From an uncultured Lachnospiraceae bacterium (GTDB taxonomy: Bacteria; Bacillota; Clostridia; Lachnospirales; Lachnospiraceae), in NCBI GenBank assembly GCA_910585295.1, contig CAJUDE010000023.1:52233-116232 (forward strand): a stretch of 64,000 nucleotides of DNA, written 5' to 3'. Both the position numbers and the translations under genes were made by a program. The notes beneath the pieces are model-generated. The model was not told where the DNA came from, ran no database searches, and saw only the letters and a program-made list of their open reading frames with translations. This document shows, one piece after another, positions 17,642 through 23,996 of this stretch (the stretch's first letter is position 1; every line of letters starts with the position of its first letter).

Positions 17642-17667
17642 AGAAACGGGCCATATGTTTTGGCTCC

Positions 17668-17693
17668 CCGTTAGCGGCAAGCCGCTTTAACGG
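17668..17693 (+). promoter_or_regulatory. Stable hairpin just before the yjfB ribosome-binding site
   Basis: CCGTTAGCGGC, a 2-nt turn, then GCCGCTTTAACGG form a stem ending 7 nt before GGAGG. It may protect the mRNA or modulate translation. Confidence 0.5.
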
Positions 17694-17712
17694 TAAGAAA
17701 GGAGGAATGGCT

Positions 17713-17889
17713 ATGGATATTGCTTCTTTATCAACTGCCCTTAGCATGGTCAGCCTTAACAATGATATTGGCACTATCATGCTGAGCAAACAGTTAGACA
17801 CTGCAGAAGATATGGGCGCTTCCATGATTAAGCTTATGGAGCAGTCCGTAACCCCGCACTTGGGCGGAAACATTGACGTTTCCCTTTAA
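17713..17889 (+). CDS. yjfB: YjfB-family small protein (putative motility-associated)
   Basis: The 58-aa protein MDIASLSTALSMVSLNNDIG resembles the YjfB family, annotated as putative motility proteins in Firmicutes; their function is not known. An ATG at 17707 is in frame but directly abuts GGAGG, so I start at 17713 with a 7-nt spacing. It has no signal peptide or membrane segment. It is the only plus-strand gene in this part of the window and has its own promoter, leader hairpin and terminator. Confidence 0.75.
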   Translation: MDIASLSTALSMVSLNNDIGTIMLSKQLDTAEDMGASMIKLMEQSVTPHLGGNIDVSL

Positions 17890-17904
17890 CCTTGCGGGTT
17901 CCAG

Positions 17905-17970
17905 AGGCGCCTTCCCCCGCTATGCCCCAGGTTATGGGCGCTGCTGGGGAAGGCGCCTTTCCTTCCTTAT
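17905..17970 (+). terminator. Terminator of yjfB
   Basis: AGGCGCCTTCCCC pairs with GGGGAAGGCGCCT across a loop of about 28 nt and is followed by TTTCCTTCCTT. Confidence 0.75.
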
Positions 17971-18009
17971 CCTATTTTCCCCATCCCTCTATTATTCTAT
18001 ACCATGGCC

Positions 18010-18969
18010 TCAGGCCCGTTCCAGAAAAATGTGCAGCCCCATCATGCCAAAAGCCGCAAGCGCTGCAAGCACTAACGGGACTGTTACCAGCCGTTCCCTG
18101 GTACCGCCGGAAAACATCCTCTTTACATAATCCCAACGATGGTTAATCTTACAAATAGCAATGTAGACCCCTACAGCGCCGCAGGTAGTGCCAACCGCCA
18201 CAGCCCCCCAGACGGCAATCCCCATCAAAAACATCAACAGCTCACCGCTTTCCATTGTGGCTGCATAGCCCCCTGCCTGAACCTGCATAGCATTATCTAA
18301 CCCAGCCTTCTCATACAGAAGCGGCAAAAGGAAAGACATTGCCACGCTGGTGGCGTTTAATGTAAAATGAGCCAGCATCGAGCTAAAAATACTCCCAGTA
18401 GCTTCCACCAAAAACGCCAAATAAACCCCAAGTGTGAATGCATACATAAATTGGTTCAGGTTCATATGCATGCACCCAAACAAAAATGCGCTTAAGACAA
18501 TCGCAGGCAGCATCTTGCTCCTTCGGTAAGTCTGGAACAGCACGCCCCGGAACATAAATTCCTCCACACAGGCTGGAAGCACTGCGGTGAACAGCAAGCT
18601 TAATATAAAACTCTGCCCCTGCATCATATCCATCACTGCCATGGAACCAGATGTCGTAAAAATCATAGAAATAGCGTTTATTACAATAATAAGCGGATAC
18701 ATCAGATACGTGCAGACTATTATTAACACGGCTGACGCAAGGTTCATCTTCCGATATGGGATAAAGTCCTGTATCCTCCCTCCCTGCTTTTTGCAGTAAA
18801 GGAACGCCGGGACAAACACCAGCGCCTGCGACAGCAAAATGGAAGTATAATTAGACATCCCTGCCAAAAATGGGAGGAACGGGGACAGAAAGCCAATCCC
18901 TAAACTTACCCCAATATACAGCGCCGTAACTGCCAAAAATAAACGGTTTACACTTTTGCTCCCAGACAT
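18010..18969 (-). CDS. CPBP-family intramembrane metalloprotease
   Basis: The 319-aa polytopic membrane protein contains the three CAAX-protease/bacteriocin-processing motifs: EEFMFRG (the EExxxR site), FGCMHMNLNQF (FxxxH) and HFTLNA (HxxxN). Substrate is unknown. In Gram-positive bacteria such proteins serve bacteriocin immunity, prenyl-protein-like processing or anti-sigma cleavage, and no bacteriocin gene is adjacent. AGGAGGG precedes the ATG. It is 11 bp downstream of cvfB and probably in the same transcript. Confidence 0.88.
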   Translation of the reverse strand: MSGSKSVNRLFLAVTALYIGVSLGIGFLSPFLPFLAGMSNYTSILLSQALVFVPAFLYCKKQGGRIQDFIPYRKMNLASAVLIIVCTYLMYPLIIVINAISMIFTTSGSMAVMDMMQGQSFILSLLFTAVLPACVEEFMFRGVLFQTYRRSKMLPAIVLSAFLFGCMHMNLNQFMYAFTLGVYLAFLVEATGSIFSSMLAHFTLNATSVAMSFLLPLLYEKAGLDNAMQVQAGGYAATMESGELLMFLMGIAVWGAVAVGTTCGAVGVYIAICKINHRWDYVKRMFSGGTRERLVTVPLVLAALAAFGMMGLHIFLERA

Positions 18970-18980
18970 ACGCAGCCCTC

Positions 18981-19817
18981 CTATATTTTGCGGATACTAT
19001 TATTTGTAATTTTTATTTTCCTCTCTTTATATAGATGGCCAACTGCACGCTTGAACGCATTTTTGCTCATTTTCGTCTCCTGCATAATCAATTCTGGCGA
19101 CGCCTTGTCGTTAAAGGGCAGCTCGCCCCCATAGCCTTCTATCAGCTCCATAACCTGCGCTGCATCCTGGTTCATCTGCAGATATGCCTTTTCCCGAAGG
19201 GTCAAATCCAGCTTTCCATCCGGCTTCACCCCAGTGACCCTTGCCTCCACTAAGTCCCCGATACGCAGGGAACTATGGTCCTCATGGCGCGGCACCATAG
19301 CTGAATAGTGGTTATCCACCGCCACAAAAGTGCCAAAATTGTCGCTGAATTCATATACGCGCCCTTGCACCATGTCGCCAATCCGGTAAGGGGAATCTGT
19401 ATCCAGCATATCATAGAGTTCCTTCATGCTGGCGCACAGCCGTTTGCTTTTATCAATGTAAAGCCTTACCAGTATCTCGTCTTGTTCCTGCACCTTGCCA
19501 ACCTGCTCTTTATAGGGGAGGAATAAATCCTTTTCCAAGCCCCAATCCAAAAAAGCCCCAATGCCCTGAACTGATATGACTTTAAGCGCCTGCACCTCAC
19601 CCATTTTTAATTTTGGCTCCTGGGTGGTTGAGATTACACGGTCTTTAGAATCCTTATACAAAAAAACCTCCAGCCTATCCCCCAGTTCCGTCCCCTGCGG
19701 CACCTGTTTTGCCGGAAGCAGCACCCTGGTTTCATCCTTTTCCCTTTCCGCCAAATAAATGCCGAATTCCACTTTTTTTACTACGGTAAGGGTTTGTTTT
19801 TCTCCTAATCGTATCAC
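18981..19817 (-). CDS. cvfB: S1-domain RNA-binding protein, CvfB/YitL family
   Basis: The 278-aa protein has repeated S1-like beta-barrels followed by a winged-helix C-terminus (MSKNAFKRAVGHLYKERKIKI). The segments FGIYLAEREKDETRVLLPAKQ and GIGAFLDWGLEKDLFLPY are typical of CvfB, a virulence and RNA-binding regulator in staphylococci. The GTG start overlaps the thioesterase stop (GTGA), and GGAGG lies upstream. Confidence 0.9.
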   Translation of the reverse strand: MIRLGEKQTLTVVKKVEFGIYLAEREKDETRVLLPAKQVPQGTELGDRLEVFLYKDSKDRVISTTQEPKLKMGEVQALKVISVQGIGAFLDWGLEKDLFLPYKEQVGKVQEQDEILVRLYIDKSKRLCASMKELYDMLDTDSPYRIGDMVQGRVYEFSDNFGTFVAVDNHYSAMVPRHEDHSSLRIGDLVEARVTGVKPDGKLDLTLREKAYLQMNQDAAQVMELIEGYGGELPFNDKASPELIMQETKMSKNAFKRAVGHLYKERKIKITNNSIRKI

Positions 19818-20524
19818 TGTTTTTCCTCCAATTCTATAATGGCATAGGGATTTTGCTGCCCATCTGCCAAACTCACTGTTACCTTTGTTCCTTCCTGTAT
19901 GGCAAAAGGATACACCATATCCCCATAAACGGCCGCTTTGCGGTATTCCGCCTTCATGCTTCCTGTCCGAAAGCCCTGAGGCAGGTACTCCTGCGCCATG
20001 CTGACATATTTTCCGTTATTTACATGGCGGTTCGTGTCGATATGGTATTTGTGTACTGGAAACTGCGGTTTGCCCTCCATATGCTCTGGCAAGGGAATTT
20101 TCCTCGAAGCTTCTTCCATAGGGAGCCTGGGGCAAAACTGGTATGCGTCTGCCATCTCCTGCGGTACCCTTGCAGGCCTGCTGCTTTTTAAATCCAGCAA
20201 TACCCAGATGGAGTTTGCGCATACCGCCGCTTCCCCATCCCTGCCTTCCATCACATAGTTACGGTAGCCAAAAAATCCTTTAAAGCCATAGGGCCATGTG
20301 CTGACCGTAATCTTTTCTCCATACAACGGGTACCGCTTCACTTCCACCTGCCAGGACGACAGCACCCAAGCCATGCCTTTTTTTTCCATATACCCTAACC
20401 CAACCCCCAGCTCCTCGGACTGGAAGAAACTGCAATCCTGAAAATAATCCAAGATGGAATTCAATGTAATGTACCCTTCACTGTCCACTTCGCTGTAACG
20501 GACTTTACTCTCAAAACTATACAT
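19814..20524 (-). CDS. Acyl-ACP thioesterase (FatA/FatB-type hotdog fold)
   Basis: The 236-aa double-hotdog enzyme hydrolyses acyl-ACP to free fatty acids. Recognisable parts are VRYSEVDSEGYITLNSILDYFQD, AWVLSSWQVEVKRYP, GFKGFFGYRNY and HIDTNRHVNNGKYVSMA; the NRHVNN stretch holds the catalytic Asn/His. The start at MYSFESK is set by TGGAGG before it. It overlaps cvfB by 4 bp, and repeat copy B lies in its leader. Confidence 0.9.
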   Translation of the reverse strand: MYSFESKVRYSEVDSEGYITLNSILDYFQDCSFFQSEELGVGLGYMEKKGMAWVLSSWQVEVKRYPLYGEKITVSTWPYGFKGFFGYRNYVMEGRDGEAAVCANSIWVLLDLKSSRPARVPQEMADAYQFCPRLPMEEASRKIPLPEHMEGKPQFPVHKYHIDTNRHVNNGKYVSMAQEYLPQGFRTGSMKAEYRKAAVYGDMVYPFAIQEGTKVTVSLADGQQNPYAIIELEEKQ

Positions 20525-20570
20525 ATTTTCCTCCAAAAAATCTTCCTTCTGTACCTGATACCTCAATACC

Positions 20571-20691
20571 ATGCCGCTTTTGCGGCTTATTCCATTCCCG
20601 CCGCAGTACCCTCGCTTCGCTGGGGCAGACCCTGCGATATTTGTTTTTTTATCTTATTAGGAAATCCCTAAGAATTTCCTAATAAGATAAA
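20571..20691. repeat. Intergenic palindromic repeat, family 1 copy B
   Basis: It carries the family core at 20614-20633 and a perfect 15-bp inverted repeat (20651-20665 with 20674-20688; ATCTTATTAGGAAAT). It lacks the first GAATCCTGC hairpin of copy A. It lies between the tRNA terminator and the thioesterase start. Confidence 0.85.
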
Positions 20692-20719
20692 AAACCCATC
20701 ACGAAAAGTGATGGGTTCC
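20692..20719 (-). terminator. Terminator downstream of tRNA-Gln
   Basis: AACCCATCAC pairs with GTGATGGGTT and is followed by a T run on the minus strand, 4 nt after the tRNA. Confidence 0.8.
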
Positions 20720-20722
20720 AAG

Positions 20723-20794
20723 CTGGCCCACAAGGATTCGAACCTTGAAATGACGGAGTCAGAGTCCGTTGCCTTACCGTTTGGCGATGGGCCA
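20723..20794 (-). tRNA. tRNA-Gln (anticodon CTG)
   Basis: A 72-nt cloverleaf reads on the minus strand: acceptor TGGCCCA with TGGGCCA plus discriminator G, anticodon stem ACGGA/TCCGT with loop CTCTGAC, and T-loop TTCGAAT in CAAGG/CCTTG. Anticodon CUG decodes CAG (Gln). The CCA end is not encoded. Confidence 0.95.
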
Positions 20795-20860
20795 TTGTTT
20801 TTCAACAAAATGTATTATATATGAATCTCCCCAAAAATGCAAGTGTTTTTTTCCATTTTT

Positions 20861-21505
20861 TCAAAAAATTTTTATTTGCCCCTCAACCAATGCAAATTCC
20901 ATCAAATCCCCTACCTGAAATTGAGCCGTCCCGCTGGTGCCTTCTGTAATTTCCTTCTGCAACGCTTCCACCATTCCCACTGGAACTGCGGCCTCTGTCA
21001 CAACTTTGTCTGTATAGGATGTGTCGATTGCCGTAATCTGGTTCTTCGCAAGGATATACTGAATTTTCCCAATACTGTTATAGTCACAGGACACCCCAAG
21101 GACCCTTCCCTGGCTTTTTTCAATTACAACGCTGTTATGAAGCCCTTCCTGGACTGCCTTCTGGTAAGCGCGCACCAGCCCGCCAGTCCCCAGCAGCGTC
21201 CCCCCAAAATACCTAGTCACCACTACAACCATATTGTGGATATCCTCTTTCAGCAAGACCTCCAGCATCGGGCGCCCGGCTGTGCCTGCCGGCTCCCCAT
21301 CATCACTGCACCGCTGTAAGTTATGGTTTTCCCCTGCAACAAAAGCATAACAATTATGGCGCGCGTCCCAATATTGCTTTTTCATCTTCCCAATAAACGC
21401 AAGCGCCTCTTCTTCTGTATTGATTTTTTCCAAGTTTGCAATAAAGCGCGACTTTTTCTCCACAATCTCGCCGCTTCCACCCTGATATAATATTTTTACA
21501 GACAT
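20861..21505 (-). CDS. yigZ: YigZ/IMPACT-family protein
   Basis: The 214-aa protein has the UPF0029 signature (KKSRFIANLEKI, YWDARHNCYAFV, SDDGEPAGTAGRPMLE and YFGGTLLGTGGLVRAY). IMPACT relatives influence translation control in eukaryotes; the bacterial role is unknown. The length is normal for the family. It lies 66 bp upstream of tRNA-Gln on the same strand, and repeat copy C lies upstream. Confidence 0.92.
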   Translation of the reverse strand: MSVKILYQGGSGEIVEKKSRFIANLEKINTEEEALAFIGKMKKQYWDARHNCYAFVAGENHNLQRCSDDGEPAGTAGRPMLEVLLKEDIHNMVVVVTRYFGGTLLGTGGLVRAYQKAVQEGLHNSVVIEKSQGRVLGVSCDYNSIGKIQYILAKNQITAIDTSYTDKVVTEAAVPVGMVEALQKEITEGTSGTAQFQVGDLMEFALVEGQIKIF

Positions 21506-21587
21506 ATGCCCTGCCTTTCCAAAAACTACAAAGCCAAATACCCGCGAAGGCTCGGCTGCTTGCCCCGTTGCCTGCGGGAATAGGGCA

Positions 21588-21738
21588 AAGAATCCTGCTC
21601 AGCAGGATTCTCGCCTGCGGCGGGCTGCTTTCGCGGCATATTTCTTTTCCGCCGCAGTACCCTTGCTTCGCTGGGGCAGACCCTGCGATATTTGCTTTTT
21701 CTTTTATAGGAGAATCCGAAGGAATTTCATAAAAGAAG
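21588..21738. repeat. Intergenic palindromic repeat, family 1 copy C
   Basis: GAATCCTGC / GCAGGATTC hairpin, CGCCTGCGGCG block, the core GCTTCGCTGGGGCAGACCCT (21665-21684), then a decayed inverted repeat (CTTTTATAGGAGAATCC with GGAATTTCATAAAAG). It sits between the Fe-ADH terminator and yigZ. Confidence 0.85.
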
Positions 21739-21774
21739 AAAACCGGGAAAACAGCCGCCCGGCTATTTTCCCGG
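21732..21774 (-). terminator. Terminator of the Fe-ADH gene
   Basis: CCGGGAAAA pairs with TTTTCCCGG, with an inner GCCGGGCGGC, and TTTTCTTCTTTTATG follows on the minus strand. Confidence 0.75.
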
Positions 21775-21788
21775 CCTGCCGCCCTTAA

Positions 21789-22970
21789 TTAGAAATCAAC
21801 TTCTGTCCCATAATATGTACAGGTAAATAATTTTTCCATGGTTGCCGGGTCAATTTCCCTTGGGTTGGAACCTGTGCATGCATCGCCTACCGCACGTTCT
21901 GCAATGCCAGAAACCTTCTCTTTAAACTCATCCTCATTGATCCCAAAATCCTTCAGGGTCTTTGGAATGTTAAGCCGTACATTAAAGTCGTCAATTTTCG
22001 CGCAAAGGCTGTTGACCAAAGATTTCTCTGAAGTCCCTTCCAACCCCATCCTGCGTGCTATTTCAGCATAACGCTTGGATGCAACCGGGTCTTTTGCATT
22101 GAATTTAATCACATATGGCAAATAGATTGCGTTCGCACACCCATGCGGGATATGCCCTGTGGAGAATGCAGCGCCTGTCTTATGCGCCATAGAATGCACA
22201 ATCCCAAGAAGCGCGTTAGAAAAAGCCATCCCTGCCAGGCACTGTGCATAATGCATCTGCTCCCTTGCCGCCATATTGTTGTTATAAGATGCAGGCAGGT
22301 AATCCAGCACCATCTCAATTGCCTGCAATGCCAACGGGTCTGTAAACGGGCAGTTCAAGGTAGAGACAAATGCCTCTATTGCATGGGTCAGCGCATCCAT
22401 GCCCGTATAAGCAACCTGCTTTGGCGGAAGCCCAGCCACAAGGTCAGGGTCAACAATTGCAACGTCTGGGGTGATGTTAAAGTCAGCCAGCGGATATTTT
22501 ACGCCTGTCTGGTAATTTGTGATTACGGAAAAAGCGGTTACTTCTGTCGCTGTCCCTGATGTGGTTGGGATTGCGCAGAATTTTGCTTTCTGCCTCAGCT
22601 CTGGGAAATTAAATGGTATGCATAAATCCTCAAAGGTAGTGTCTGGATACTCATAAAACGCCCACATAGCCTTGGCTGCGTCAATTGGCGAGCCGCCGCC
22701 CATAGACACAATCCAGTCTGGCTCAAACTTACGCATAGCCTCTGCGCCCTTCATAACTGTCTCTACCGAAGGGTCTGGCTCAACACCTTCAAAAAGCTCC
22801 ACTTCCATCCCTGCTTCTTTCAGGTATCCCACTGCCTTGTCCAAAAACCCCTGGCGTTTCATGGAACCGCCGCCCACTACGAGAATCGCTTTTTTCCCCT
22901 TTAAGTTCTTAAGCTCCTCCAAACATCCTGTTCCATGGTAAATGTCCCTTGGTAACGTAAATCTTGCCAT
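21789..22970 (-). CDS. Iron-containing alcohol dehydrogenase
   Basis: The 393-aa group III alcohol dehydrogenase interconverts aldehydes or ketones and alcohols with NAD(P)H. The nucleotide-binding GGGSPIDAAKAM is present. Metal ligands fit Asp in YTGMDALTHAIEAF and His residues in GIVHSMAHKTGAAFSTGHIPHGCANA. It resembles clostridial butanol-type dehydrogenases; the exact substrate cannot be told. AAGGAGAAG precedes the ATG. Its leader of about 190 nt contains a family-3 repeat. Confidence 0.92.
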   Translation of the reverse strand: MARFTLPRDIYHGTGCLEELKNLKGKKAILVVGGGSMKRQGFLDKAVGYLKEAGMEVELFEGVEPDPSVETVMKGAEAMRKFEPDWIVSMGGGSPIDAAKAMWAFYEYPDTTFEDLCIPFNFPELRQKAKFCAIPTTSGTATEVTAFSVITNYQTGVKYPLADFNITPDVAIVDPDLVAGLPPKQVAYTGMDALTHAIEAFVSTLNCPFTDPLALQAIEMVLDYLPASYNNNMAAREQMHYAQCLAGMAFSNALLGIVHSMAHKTGAAFSTGHIPHGCANAIYLPYVIKFNAKDPVASKRYAEIARRMGLEGTSEKSLVNSLCAKIDDFNVRLNIPKTLKDFGINEDEFKEKVSGIAERAVGDACTGSNPREIDPATMEKLFTCTYYGTEVDF

Positions 22971-22998
22971 AGCATTCTTCTCCTTTTCTTTTTATTCC

Positions 22999-23130
22999 CG
23001 CGAGCAATGAGCCAAGCAGCCGCGCTTGCGCGGATATTTGGCGAACGCCGCGAGGGTCAAATACCCCGCCCCTTGGGGCGAAAAAATAATCTAGACCATG
23101 CCCCGCAGCTTGTTGCGGGGTATTTGACTT
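22999..23130. repeat. GC-rich structured element, family 3 copy 1 (in the adh leader)
   Basis: It contains an inner unit bounded by perfect 14-bp inverted repeats GTCAAATACCCCGC (23056-23069) and GCGGGGTATTTGAC (23115-23128), plus a second GC-rich stem with the conserved GCGCGGATATTTGGCGAA (23028-23045). A related copy lies at 55.5 kb. It is downstream of the adh promoter, so it would be transcribed. Confidence 0.8.
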
Positions 23131-23166
23131 ATAACCGTATTACGGTATAGCTGCCTATACAAGGAT

Positions 23167-23195
23167 ATTATAACACTCCCCCACATGTTTTTCAA
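23167..23195 (-). promoter_or_regulatory. Sigma-A promoter of the Fe-ADH gene
   Basis: TTGAAA, 17-bp spacer, TATAAT on the minus strand, about 190 bp before the start codon. Confidence 0.75.
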
Positions 23196-23267
23196 TCGAA
23201 AACGAAGAATCCATCCCCTTTCAATTGCTTCTTAGCGCGGCTGCCCGCCCTGTGGCCAATAACCTTC

Positions 23268-23726
23268 TTATCCCTTAAAAATAACCAGTTTGCTAATCAC
23301 ATAATTTAACACAACCACAACCACTTGGGCGGCCGCCTTCACCGCCATGCTTCCCATGCCAAGCTTGGTGATAAAAAGGAATAAAATCACCTCTTCCACC
23401 ACAAGTGTGGCCACGCGCCCGCCAAAAAATTTCCACATTTGGGACAAAAACTCTGGGACTGTCTTTGTATGCGCCTCAAATACCCAGATACGGTTTGTCA
23501 GAAACGCAAACAGCACCGCAATGGCCCAAGACACTGCGTTCGCCGCCAGCGCGCCCATCTGCACCACAATATGGAACAGCCAAAACGTAACGATGCTTAC
23601 CAAAAATGTCAGCCCGCCAAAAAAAATATACAATAACGCTTCCCTGTATTTCCCATAGATTGGCTGGAACGCACGCAGCCCTGGCAGCTCCATCATCCTG
23701 TCAAAAATATCCTTCTTTCGCCCCAT
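23268..23726 (-). CDS. GtrA-family membrane protein
   Basis: The 152-aa protein has four membrane segments. The FGGLTFLVSIVTFWLFH start, AFLTNRIWVFE and VLNYVISKLVIFKG end are typical of GtrA, a proposed lipid-linked sugar flippase for wall or surface polysaccharide. No glycosyltransferase is adjacent. AAAGGCTCAA precedes the ATG. Confidence 0.88.
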   Translation of the reverse strand: MGRKKDIFDRMMELPGLRAFQPIYGKYREALLYIFFGGLTFLVSIVTFWLFHIVVQMGALAANAVSWAIAVLFAFLTNRIWVFEAHTKTVPEFLSQMWKFFGGRVATLVVEEVILFLFITKLGMGSMAVKAAAQVVVVVLNYVISKLVIFKG

Positions 23727-23906
23727 TTGAGCCTTTCTCCTTTTCCATCAAACCCGATTCTTCCTACAGCGCATTTTGCCCTGCGCCTTTCCAAAACAGC
23801 CATGTTTCCATTATACACGTTATATGCCATTATGCAAGAATATTGTCACTATGCCCCGCACAGATTGGGGTTTCCAGAATTTTTGCTTTATTTAAGAGAT
23901 CTTTTT

Positions 23907-23915
23907 TGTTATAAT
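23907..23915 (+). promoter_or_regulatory. Extended minus-10 promoter of the PBP gene
   Basis: TGTTATAAT (TGn plus perfect TATAAT) on the plus strand, about 80 bp before the gene; no good minus-35 at the usual distance, as expected for an extended minus-10 element. Confidence 0.6.
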
Positions 23916-23996
23916 ACTGTGATAAATCAAATACTAACCTAAATAATTTTTTGAAAAATACCGCGTATTTTCTTTGTGAAGTAAAGGAGGCCCACT

